Shown in pieces: positions 52,960 through 62,000 of a stretch of 64,000 bases of DNA; within the stretch, counting starts at the first letter, position 1, and each line of letters opens with the position of its first letter. Below the pieces are notes generated by a model. The model saw only the letters and a program-made list of their open reading frames with translations. It did not search any database and was not told where the DNA came from. A program made the translations under genes and the position numbers. This stretch comes from Thermophilibacter immobilis (GTDB lineage Bacteria; Actinomycetota; Coriobacteriia; Coriobacteriales; Atopobiaceae), in NCBI RefSeq assembly GCF_015277515.1, contig NZ_CP063767.1:496001-560000 (forward strand). Reading direction: 5' to 3'.

Positions 52960-53901
52960 ATGGCGGCCAACGCTAAGAAGAACGCGGGCGAGAAGGACCT
53001 CGCCAAGGATGCGGCCAGCGACAAGGACGCGTCGTCGGCGACCGCGGTCACGAAGAAGACCACCGCAGCGGGACGCCAGGGGCTCGGCACGCCGGCGTGG
53101 GTCGCCATCAGCGTCGCGGCGCTCGTGGTGGGCGTGCTCTGCGGCCACTTTCTTCTGGGCAACGCGGGCACCGTCTCGCTCGGGGGCAAGACCACGCTGA
53201 GCGCGGACGAGCTCGACAGCACGATTGCTACCTACACCTACCAGGGCGCGACGAGCAACATCTCGGCGCGCGACGTCATCACGCAGAGCTCCACCGTGGA
53301 CGCCGCCGCGAACAGCGACGGCACCTACGCCGTGCCGTCCCCCTCCGACGTGGTCGTCTACGCACAGGACGCGATCATCCTCCAGGGAGCCAAGGACAAG
53401 GGCCTCTCGGTCACCGACGACGAGGTCTCGGCCTACGCCACCCAGATGTTCGGCACCGACGACTACGCCACGATCGCCTCGAGCTACAGCATCGACGAGG
53501 ACACCGCCAAGACGACCCTGACCAGCTCTGCCCTCATGAGCAAGCTGCGCGACGCTGTCGTGACCACGACTCTGCCCGACCAGCCCACGGCCCCGACCGC
53601 CCCGGCCGACGGCGCCGAGGACACTCCGACCGCCGACTACGCGAGCTACGTCATCAGCCTCGCCGGCGACGAGTGGGACGCGGGCAGCAACACCTGGGCC
53701 AGCACCGACGGTGACTACTACGCTGCGCTCTCCAGCTACGAGATCACCAACGACTCCGCCACCTACGCCGCCGCGCAGGCCGCCTACAGCGTCGCCTACA
53801 CGGCCTACTCCACGGCCTACACCCAGCGCGCGACCGAGTGGTCCACGTACGTGAACTCGCTGCTCTCCCAGGCGACCATGCAGATCGGCTCCTTGGTCTA
53901 G
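52960..53901 (+). CDS. Membrane-anchored SurA-N-like protein
   Basis: The 313-residue protein has a cytoplasmic N-terminus (Lys/Ala-rich), one membrane segment (TPAWVAISVAALVVGVLCGHFLLG), and an extracellular domain whose helices (DAIILQGAKDKGLSVTDDEVSAYATQMFG) resemble the N-terminal chaperone domain of SurA/PrsA. No PPIase domain follows. ATG 52960 is chosen because GAAGGGAAGG lies just upstream. It may be an extracytoplasmic folding factor. The stop overlaps the GTG start of the next gene. Confidence 0.72.
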   Translation: MAANAKKNAGEKDLAKDAASDKDASSATAVTKKTTAAGRQGLGTPAWVAISVAALVVGVLCGHFLLGNAGTVSLGGKTTLSADELDSTIATYTYQGATSNISARDVITQSSTVDAAANSDGTYAVPSPSDVVVYAQDAIILQGAKDKGLSVTDDEVSAYATQMFGTDDYATIASSYSIDEDTAKTTLTSSALMSKLRDAVVTTTLPDQPTAPTAPADGAEDTPTADYASYVISLAGDEWDAGSNTWASTDGDYYAALSSYEITNDSATYAAAQAAYSVAYTAYSTAYTQRATEWSTYVNSLLSQATMQIGSLV

Positions 53902-55091
53902 TGCGCGTCGCGTTCAGCGCCTGCCTTCTGGGCGACCCCGTTCGCTACGACGGGGGCGCCAAGCCCACGCCCGAGGTGCTCGAGCTCGCCCGCCGGGTCG
54001 AGGCCGTGCGCTTCTGCCCCGAGTGCGCCGCGGGCCTGCCCGTGCCGCGACCCCCTGCCGAGCGGGTGGGGGGCCGCGTTGTGTGCTCCGACGGCATAGA
54101 CGTGACCGAGGCGTTCGCGCGCGGGGCCCAGGCCTCGGCGGACCGGATTGTGCGCTCAGGGGTCTCGTTGGTGGTGCTCAAGGCAAAGAGCCCCTCGTGT
54201 GGGCTCAATGTCATCTACGATGGAACCTACTCAGGAAAGCTCGTGTCGGGCCGGGGCGTTCTCGCCGAGCGGCTCGAGAAGGAGGGGATCTGCATGGTAT
54301 GCGAGGACACCGTGAAGGCCTGTAAGCCGTCTGTGGAGCACCCCGTGGCCATCGTGCTCGGAACCGGCCTGGGGCACCTCAAAAACCTCGTGCACCCGGT
54401 GCGCCGGATGGACTACCAGGACATCGAAGGCTTCCCCTTGGACGCCCGACCCATCGCCGATCACAGCTTCGAGGCTACGGTCGGCACGATCGACGAGGTC
54501 CCCGTGGTGGTCTACCCCGGCCGCATCCACCTCTACCAGGGCTACAGCGCCGCCGAGATCACCTCTCTCGTGCGCCACGCGCAGCACCTGGGCTGCCGCG
54601 ACATCGTCTTCGCCTGCGCGACGGGCGCGGTCGCCGGCCAGGCCCACACGGGCCTGGGCATCCTGACCGACCAGATCAATCTCACCGGGATGAACCCCCT
54701 CACCGAGGGCGAGGGCAAGCGCGGCATAGAGACCCCCTTCGTGCACATGAACGACGCCTACTCGCCCTATCTGCGCACGATTGCGCGCGGCGTGGCCGAC
54801 GACCTGGGCATCGCGGTCGAGGAGGGCGTCTACGCCGGGACCTTGGGCCCCTGCTTCGAGACGCCCGCCGAGGTGGCGGCTCTGCGCATGCTGGGGGTGT
54901 CCTACGTGGGGATGTCCACGGTCTGCGAGGTCATCATGGCCAAGGCGCTGGGCATGCACGTGCTCGGGCTCACGCTCGCGGCCAACGAGGCAGGCGCGAC
55001 CGCGACCTCGCACGAGAGCGTGCTCGCGGCGGCCGGTCAGCATGCGGAGGACTTCGAGCGCCTCGTGCGCGGCGTGCTGCGGCTGCTGTAG
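53901..55091 (+). CDS. TudS (DUF523)-purine nucleoside phosphorylase fusion
   Basis: The 396-residue protein joins two enzymes. Residues 1-~140 are a DUF523/TudS domain with the three cluster cysteines Cys8 (SACLLG), Cys39 (CPE) and Cys100 (SPSCG); TudS proteins remove sulfur from 2-thiouracil using a [4Fe-4S] cluster. Residues ~147-396 are a trimeric PNP with IVLGTGLGHL, GRIHLYQGYSAAE, VGMSTVCEVIMAKALG and TLAANEAG. It may release a base by phosphorolysis and desulfurise it, though the base specificity is unknown. GTG 53901 overlaps the preceding stop codon. Confidence 0.87.
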   Translation: MRVAFSACLLGDPVRYDGGAKPTPEVLELARRVEAVRFCPECAAGLPVPRPPAERVGGRVVCSDGIDVTEAFARGAQASADRIVRSGVSLVVLKAKSPSCGLNVIYDGTYSGKLVSGRGVLAERLEKEGICMVCEDTVKACKPSVEHPVAIVLGTGLGHLKNLVHPVRRMDYQDIEGFPLDARPIADHSFEATVGTIDEVPVVVYPGRIHLYQGYSAAEITSLVRHAQHLGCRDIVFACATGAVAGQAHTGLGILTDQINLTGMNPLTEGEGKRGIETPFVHMNDAYSPYLRTIARGVADDLGIAVEEGVYAGTLGPCFETPAEVAALRMLGVSYVGMSTVCEVIMAKALGMHVLGLTLAANEAGATATSHESVLAAAGQHAEDFERLVRGVLRLL

Positions 55092-55207
55092 GGGAGGGCC
55101 AACGGGGTGAGCTCTTCTCGCTACGCCGCTGGTGCCTGGCTCCCTGCACGTGACGAGAAAAACGCGCTTGCGCCGACGGGTCCCATCCTCTAACATAGTC
55201 TCCCGTT

Positions 55208-55283
55208 GCCGGCTTAGCTCAGTTGGTAGAGCACCGCTCTCGTAAAGCGGGGGTCAACAGTTCGAGTCTGTTAGCCGGCTCCA
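55208..55283 (+). tRNA. tRNA-Thr (CGU anticodon)
   Basis: The cloverleaf has a 7-bp acceptor stem GCCGGCT/AGCCGGC and a D arm with GTTGGTAGAGC. The anticodon stem CCGCT/AGCGG has loop CTCGTAA (anticodon CGT), and the T arm has GTTCGAGTC. The encoded CCA (55281-55283) is present. A terminator follows. Confidence 0.97.
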
Positions 55284-55292
55284 GAGAAAATA

Positions 55293-55328
55293 ACAGGTCA
55301 GATGCCCTGTGCGTCTGGCCTGTTTTTG
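55293..55328 (+). terminator. Terminator of tRNA-Thr
   Basis: ACAGGTCAGA (55293-55302) pairs with TCTGGCCTGT (55314-55323), allowing one G-U, followed by TTTTTG. Confidence 0.85.
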
Positions 55329-55373
55329 TGCGGTTCAGGCATGCGTCGCAGCGGCGCGCGCGGATGGGCTTTT

Positions 55374-55494
55374 AGCGTCGAGTGCGTGAAAGTCTGCGAG
55401 ACGGGTTCCTTGGACGTATGCGCCAACTGGGCAAACGCTGCCGAGAAGTCCGTCCCTTCTCATCCGCAGGTCCGACTTTCGCGCACTCGACGCT
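55374..55494. repeat. Long inverted repeat, 21-bp arms, one mismatch
   Basis: Arms 55374-55394 and 55474-55494 differ at one position; the loop is 79 nt. The outer edges (CTTTT and AAAAG) extend the pairing. Like those at 1354, 4145 and 37494 it lies in a non-coding gap. No gene is seen in 55284-55500 apart from the terminator. Confidence 0.6.
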
Positions 55495-55500
55495 GAAAAG

Positions 55501-56283
55501 GGGACGAGAAGTAAGATGGTGATCTAGTGGCCCGCCTCTTCAGCTCGTAAAAGTGTGTCCCCTTCTTCAATGATCGGTTGAGGGAGGAGACATTTTTATC
55601 GTAAAACGCAAGATTTTAGCAAGGCCTCTAACGTCAATGCAGTGAGATGTTTTTGCAGGAAGCCCTAGGCTTAATTGATGCGAACGCCACAAATAGAAGT
55701 TTGATGGATATACAGGCCTATGCAGTGGAGCTCGATTTTGTAAGCAAAAGTTTATCCTGCAAGTTTGCTGAAGAAGAGAAAAAGGTAAGTTCCTTAAGTT
55801 AACCTTGAACTATATGTTGGCCAGGAGGGTTCATTTAAGGTATTTTACCTGTGAATTAAATATCAAAAATATATTTTTTATGCCAGATCTCCCCAGGCTG
55901 TTGAGGGACAGTTCATGACTGCTGCCCCAGTTCTAAACTAATTTTATAGATTAATAAAATGATTTTATAAGAATAAGAAAAAAATAATGAGAAGTGAGTG
56001 AAAAGAACGGATGACAGGGAGGAAGGTGTTGTCTCCACCCTGTAGGCAGCCCTAAAAAGAAGCGCGAGGAGGCGTGGATAGTCAAAAAAAGGAAGTGGGC
56101 ACTATCTGTGAAACGCGTTAATAAGAGGGACTACCGTTATTTTTTGAAGGGTGAGCTGTTGAACAAGAATCATAAAATCAGTATCATCGATAAACGTATC
56201 AATATGTAACAAGCAGAGTGTTACTTGCAAGCAGTAGGGAAGGTGCTTGCAGGCAGATCCTTCACAGTAAGGAGAGGACGATT
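55501..56283. other. AT-rich non-coding stretch before the surface-protein island
   Basis: About 780 bp, strikingly richer in A and T than the rest of the window, especially 55850-56000. One short frame (55647-55802, 51 residues starting MFLQEALGLIDANATNRSLM) looks faintly protein-like but has no good ribosome site; it may be a gene remnant. Otherwise I see no gene. Position next to tRNA-Thr fits acquired DNA, but no repeated tRNA end is found in the window. Confidence 0.4.
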
Positions 56284-58767
56284 ATGAACAGGCAGAAGCG
56301 GGGGCGTCTGAGAGCCGTCTTTGCGGTGGCAATGATGCTGACCCTGGGGCTTGCTATGCCGTGGCGCATGGCATTCGGTGACGAGACGTCCCAGATGGTC
56401 ACGCAAGAGCAGAGCAGAGCGGGGGGGGGGGGGGTACTCCTTGATGAGGTAGCGTCATCGTCTGATGATGCTACCGTTACTACTTCGGAGAAGAGCACAG
56501 ACGTTATTGATGCAACGAGCTCCGATTCCGAAGAAGCTACGACCACGGCCACGGATGATGTCAACACCGTGGCGCCTCGGCAAGACGCAGACGAATCTGC
56601 GATAACCGCGACTTCCCTGTCCGTAAGTGCGCGGGCTGCGGGAGTCACCTCCGAGACCGAGCTGTCCGCTGCGATTGCGGCTGCGCCCACGAATGGCACC
56701 GAGACCGTTATCACCATCGCGGGAGACCTCACCCTTACCAAGAAGATCACCCTTGCGACAGATCAGAACATACGCCTTGTAGATGACGGCACGGCTCGCA
56801 CCGTGACCTTCAAGGGGCTCGTGCCGGCTTTCACGGTGGCATCGGGCGCCACGCTCACCATCTCCACAAGCTCCGCGGACAATGGACTGCTCGTGTTCGA
56901 TGGTGGCAGCAAAATCGCTACGAGCAACACTGGTTTTATCTCCTGCCAGGGAACTCTCAACTGGGAGGGCGGCACGCTCCAGAACGTGTACTTCACGTCC
57001 AGCGCCGGCAAGGGGCCCATCGTGGTGTCGGGGGCCGAAGCGTCCATGCAACTCACCGAGGGGCTCTTTACCGGAAACCAGACGGGATACTTCAGCGGAG
57101 TTATCACCGTCAACGGCGGAGCCTCTCTCGTCATGGACGGCGGAACGATCACGCAGAACAAGGCGGACTCGAACCGCGGCGCCCCGGTCTACATCTCTGC
57201 GGTAGACAGTGCGGAGAAGGCGACTTCCTTCGTCATGAACGGGGGCACCATCTCCCATAACGAGGGCTCCCTGAGCGGTGGCGTCTTCGTGGGGAACAAC
57301 GATCAGGAATTTAGCCCGGGCAGCGCTATTGCTACTGCTGTAATTAACGAAGGGGCTGTGATTGCCGACAACTCCTCCTCCGACATGGGCGGCGGCGTCA
57401 CGGTCTTTATGGCCGGAAGACTCACCATGAGCGGAGGAACCGTCTCGAACAACACTGCTGTGACCATGGGCGGCGGCGTGTGCCTATGGGACGGCTGGGT
57501 TGGCTATTTTAAGTCTCTCTATATGAGTTCCTATAACTGGACCGAGGAGCAGGCGCAGTCCTTTTGGAAGACAAAGTGGAGCGTATGGGCTCCTGCCGCC
57601 TTCACCATGAACGGCGGCACCATCACCGGCAACCAGGCGCCTGATGATCCCAGCAATAACGCGAGCGGTACGGGCGGTGGCGTGTACGCCGGATCCTCTG
57701 CGATAACGCTTAACGCGGGAACCATCTCCAATAACTTTGCCGGCAAGCAGGGCGGTGGCGTCTACGTGCCCGCCGTTCCCTACGAGATTCAGATGAACAA
57801 GCCGCTGGTGACGGGCAATACCGCAAGCATCATCGGCGGAGGCCTCTGGTCCTGCCCCACGGGCGACGTGCACGTCTACGTCAACAACGGTGGTGCCATC
57901 TACGGCAATACCGCCATGGGCGCGGGCAACGACATGGCATCGATTGTGAAGAAGGCTGCAGCGACGGGCGACCCCTATGCGCTTCTCCTCTCGAACCGCA
58001 TTCTCGGCGGCGGGCGCGCCGCCTGGTATGATGACGGTGCCATCAAGACCGCAGGTGACTTAGGCGAGGCTGAGGAGGGTGCGGCGCGCTTCCCGGGCAC
58101 GAACCTGTATGACGGCTCGGTCACCGAGACTGCGAAGGATCTTGCCCTGAACGACAAGGTCGAGTCCGTGGCCGCCCAGGCTGCGTCTACCGTCGCAACG
58201 CTCTCTATCACGGGCAACTCCGCTCCGCGCGGTGGCGGCATCGGTACCAACGGTTCCGTCATCATCGGCATGGACGACCCAGTGCGCGACGTCACAGTCA
58301 CCAAGGCCTGGGACGATAGCAATGACACGCGCGGCCTCCAGCCTGAGTCCGTCACAGTGTACCTGCTCCGTGACGGCGTCCGGATTGACACGGCGGTGCT
58401 CAACGCCGCCAATAGCTGGACTGCAACGTTCAAGGACCTTCCGCAGCACAAAGACGGGGACAAAACCACAGACTCCGTCTACACTGTGAGCGAGAACCAG
58501 GCGGACGGCTATAAGCAGCCCGTGATTACGGGTGACGCGACGAGCGGCTTCATCATCACCAACACCGTCGTCCCGGCGACGCCGACCCCGCCGACGCCGC
58601 AAACGCCTCCGACGGCCACGACGACGACCACGGTTACCAGGAAGGTCGCGATTCCCAAGACCGGGGACACGACCCCCTTGACGGCTATTGGAGTTGCCGC
58701 CGGCGTGGGAGCGCTCCTGATTGCGGGTGCCCTTATCGCGCGCTACCGCGGGCGCAAGGAGAACTAG
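56284..58767 (+). CDS. Sortase-anchored beta-helix surface protein with phase-variable poly-G tract
   Basis: The 827-residue protein has a signal peptide (residues 1-~34), then four glycines (residues 47-50) encoded by a G14 tract, then a region of short Gly/Asn-rich repeats (TMNGGTITGN type) expected to form a right-handed beta-helix. Next comes a Cna-B-type domain (VTVTKAWDDSNDTRGLQPESV, about 670-765) and a Thr/Pro linker. The sorting signal is IPKTGD (790-795) with a hydrophobic helix and RYRGRKEN tail. It should be cell-wall anchored and act in adhesion. As read here the frame is open (ON). AAGGAGAGG precedes ATG 56284. Its length and repeats differ from the next gene, but both share the G-tract design. 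Confidence 0.88.
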   Translation: MNRQKRGRLRAVFAVAMMLTLGLAMPWRMAFGDETSQMVTQEQSRAGGGGVLLDEVASSSDDATVTTSEKSTDVIDATSSDSEEATTTATDDVNTVAPRQDADESAITATSLSVSARAAGVTSETELSAAIAAAPTNGTETVITIAGDLTLTKKITLATDQNIRLVDDGTARTVTFKGLVPAFTVASGATLTISTSSADNGLLVFDGGSKIATSNTGFISCQGTLNWEGGTLQNVYFTSSAGKGPIVVSGAEASMQLTEGLFTGNQTGYFSGVITVNGGASLVMDGGTITQNKADSNRGAPVYISAVDSAEKATSFVMNGGTISHNEGSLSGGVFVGNNDQEFSPGSAIATAVINEGAVIADNSSSDMGGGVTVFMAGRLTMSGGTVSNNTAVTMGGGVCLWDGWVGYFKSLYMSSYNWTEEQAQSFWKTKWSVWAPAAFTMNGGTITGNQAPDDPSNNASGTGGGVYAGSSAITLNAGTISNNFAGKQGGGVYVPAVPYEIQMNKPLVTGNTASIIGGGLWSCPTGDVHVYVNNGGAIYGNTAMGAGNDMASIVKKAAATGDPYALLLSNRILGGGRAAWYDDGAIKTAGDLGEAEEGAARFPGTNLYDGSVTETAKDLALNDKVESVAAQAASTVATLSITGNSAPRGGGIGTNGSVIIGMDDPVRDVTVTKAWDDSNDTRGLQPESVTVYLLRDGVRIDTAVLNAANSWTATFKDLPQHKDGDKTTDSVYTVSENQADGYKQPVITGDATSGFIITNTVVPATPTPPTPQTPPTATTTTTVTRKVAIPKTGDTTPLTAIGVAAGVGALLIAGALIARYRGRKEN
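56421..56434 (+). repeat. Poly-G tract (G14) in the first surface-protein gene
   Basis: Fourteen consecutive G residues occur early in the coding sequence, immediately followed by TACTCC. The present length keeps the frame open; gain or loss of a base not divisible by three would truncate the protein. Such tracts are classic slipped-strand phase-variation sites. Confidence 0.85.
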
Positions 58768-58800
58768 GACGTAGGTAGGCCATACACCTCTGCTCGATGA

Positions 58801-58832
58801 GCTCGGGGACTCTTAAGGTCTCCGGGCTTTTT
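58801..58832 (+). terminator. Terminator after the first surface-protein gene
   Basis: GCTCGGGGAC (58801-58810) pairs with GTCTCCGGGC (58818-58827) allowing two G-U pairs, followed by TTTTT. It separates the two surface-protein genes. Confidence 0.75.
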
Positions 58833-59025
58833 GCAGGCTTGCGGACCTTTTTTGGCTGCGGGCTCCACTCCGGGTGCTCCCTTCACGAGGTAAATCTTCA
58901 ACTTCAGATTGAATCTTGAAGAAAACCTTTGGTTTTTGATAGAGTGCTAGAGGTATGCAATAGATCTGTCAGCACACGGGACCGCATAAACCGGCACGAG
59001 CCGGCAAAAGAGGAGGGATTCGCAA

Positions 59026-62000
59026 ATGAGACGGACGAAAAAGCGGATGGGGGAGGGGGGGGGGTACTTAGTATCCTTGCGGCAGTTTTGCTTGCACTGC
59101 AGCTGCCGTTCCTGCTCGTCACGCAGGCCCATGCGGAAGGGAGCTCGGTTAGCTTCCCCTTCTTCACGAGCGTAGAGCTTACCAGCTCCGACGGGACGCC
59201 CCTCGGGGAGGACGTCGCAAAAGACGCTCCCGTCAAGATCACCTACGACTTCAAAATCCCAGATGACGCAACGGTCAACGAGGGAGATACCTACTCCTTC
59301 ACGGTGCCGGAGCAGATTGCGCTTTCCGGCCCGATTACCCAGGACCTGATGCTGGATGGCCAGAAGGTCGCCACGGTCAACGTCACAGCAGACGGAGTCG
59401 GCACGGTCACCTTCACGGAGTTCGTCTCGGCCCACAAGGGAGTGGGCGGCACCTTCTCGATTACCACGCGGTTCAACGTCGAGAAGATCGAGAACACCGA
59501 GATCGTGAAGATCCCCTTCGAGGTGGGCGGAAAGATCGAATACGTCGAGGTGCACTTCGCGCAGCCCGAGGCGACAAACTCCAAGACGGGCACCTACGAC
59601 GCGGCCACGGGAACCATCACCTGGACGCTCACTCTCAACTCTAACAAGACGACCATAACTGCGGGCAGTATGCTGTCTGACGTCATAGCTCCTGGTGGCG
59701 CTGCCGGGCAGACCTATGTCGACGGCACCTTCAAGGTCACGTCGGGCAGCGGGACCGTCTATGACAGCTTGACTTCCACGGGTTCGGGGACGTTTTCCTA
59801 CGCTCCCGTGGCCGATGACAGCAGTACCACGGGCAGCCTCGCCTACGAGTTCGCCAACGCGTTCGAGGACGTCGTCACGGTTACCTACCAGACGAAGCTC
59901 ACGGATCCCTCGCAGTACTTTGGCAAGCAGGTCACGAACAGCGCGACCTTCACCCATGATGGCACCGACCAGGACATTGACGGGAAGGTTGACGTGCCCA
60001 CGCCGACCTATCTCACCAAGACCGGCGCGTACAACGAGGAAACCGGGCAGATTGACTGGACCATCACCTTCAACCCCGACGCCCTCAAGCTGCACAACGT
60101 GAAGATTACTGACACCCTGCCAGAGGGGCTCAGCTTGGACGAGGACTCCGTCAAGCTGGACGGGGACGCCTCTACCTCCTTCACGTATGAGAACGGCACC
60201 CTCACCTACAGCGCGGGAGACATCGACGCCTCGCATACCCTGACCTTCTCGACGAACCTTCCTGAGGACTACTGGCAGCAGAACCACGACTCGGGGGAGT
60301 ACAAGAACACGGCTACCCTGACCGCCGATGACAACGCCTACCTTGAGGGCGGCACCTCGAACACCTCCGAGGGCGTGGGACCGGGCAACTCCGTCATTAG
60401 GAAGACGGCGCTGGGCTATGATGCCGAGACCCATCGGATCACCTGGCAGATCGTCGTCAACGCGAACAAGAATGAACTGTCTGACGCGACCATCACCGAC
60501 ACTCTCTCCAAGGGGCAGAAGTATCTTCCGGATACCTTTACCATCACGGACGGCGCTCCTACCAATACGCTGACGGGTGCACTGTCCTTCTCCTCAACTG
60601 ACCCGGCAGACCCCGCCATGACCGAGACGGTGCTCACGTATCACTTCGGCGCCACCTCCGACACCTATACCATCACGTATCAGACCGAGCTGACGGACCC
60701 CTCGGTGTGGGCCGGCAACACGAGCGGCTCCTACGAGAACTTGGTCACCCTGTCTCCCGGGGGCGGGGTCAAGGACTCGACCACGGGCTCGACCCAGAAG
60801 GTCAACCCGACCGTCATCAGCAAGGATGGGGTCTCCTACGACTACGCCACGCACGAGCTGACGTGGAGCGTCAAGGTCAACGAGAGCCAGGTCCCCCTCA
60901 CGGGCGTCGTCGTCACCGACCCTCTCACGGGCAATGGTCTCGATGACTTTGACCTGGACGAGAGCAGCATTCAGGTGGATGGCGCGCCCCTTGCAGCTTC
61001 CTCCTACACCTATGACACGGAGTCGAAGCTCCTTACCATCAGCCTCGGTGACCTCAACGGTGCGGACCTCGCATCGCGCACGAAGACCATCACGTTCACG
61101 ATGAAGCTCAACAAGGCCGGAGAGGACTACGACGAGTACTTCGGCCAGAACGGCACCAAGACCATCACCAATGAGGCCACGCTGAAGAGCGACCAGAATC
61201 CCTCCACCAAGGACAAGGGGACTCAGGACATCAAGAACGCCCTCGTCGACAAGGCGGGCTACTACACCTCGGGCAAGGCCTACATCGACTGGGCCGTCGA
61301 GGTGAACCAGAACGGGATCGCCCTCGACGGCGTCACCCTGACCGACCAGCTGCAGGAGGGCCTGGCGCTCGACACCTCCTCGGTGAAGCTCTATGCGCAG
61401 ACCCTGAACGCAGACGGCTCCCTGACGCCCGCCCCAACCTATGCTGACGGAGAGCTGACGGTAAGCGGCACGCCCATCGACCTGACGGCCGCCAACGTTG
61501 CGTATGACGCGGAGACGCGCACGTTCACCTTCACCATGCCCGACGGGGTGGCAGACGGACAGCCCTGCCTGCTGGTCTTCCGCACGACGGTCGATCCGGC
61601 CTACGCCAGCGGGACGACCTTCTCGAACTCCATCTCCCTGACGAGCTCCATGTATCACGAGGAGACCACCTCGAGCGAGCAGGAGGTGGCCTACTCGACC
61701 TCCGATGGCTCCGCATGGGGCTCGACGGGAGACGTAACGCTCACCAAGCAGCAGAGCGAGACCGAGACGCCCCTCTCGGGCGCGACGTTCGCGCTGTACG
61801 ACTCCTACGGCAACCTCATCCGCACCTCAGACGCCACGGATGGCGACGGCCAGACCGTCCTCTCCCTTCTTAACTACAACACGCTCTACACGGTCAGGGA
61901 GCAGGCGGCCCCCACCGACCATGAGTCCACGGATGCGTCCTACTCGTTCAAGCTGCTTAAGAGCGGCGGCATTCAGCTCTGCGATGAACAGGGCAATCCC

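Noticed and set aside
55208-55283. tRNA-Thr as a proven integration site
   Set aside because: No copy of the tRNA 3' end or integrase gene is visible in the window; only suggested in a finding.
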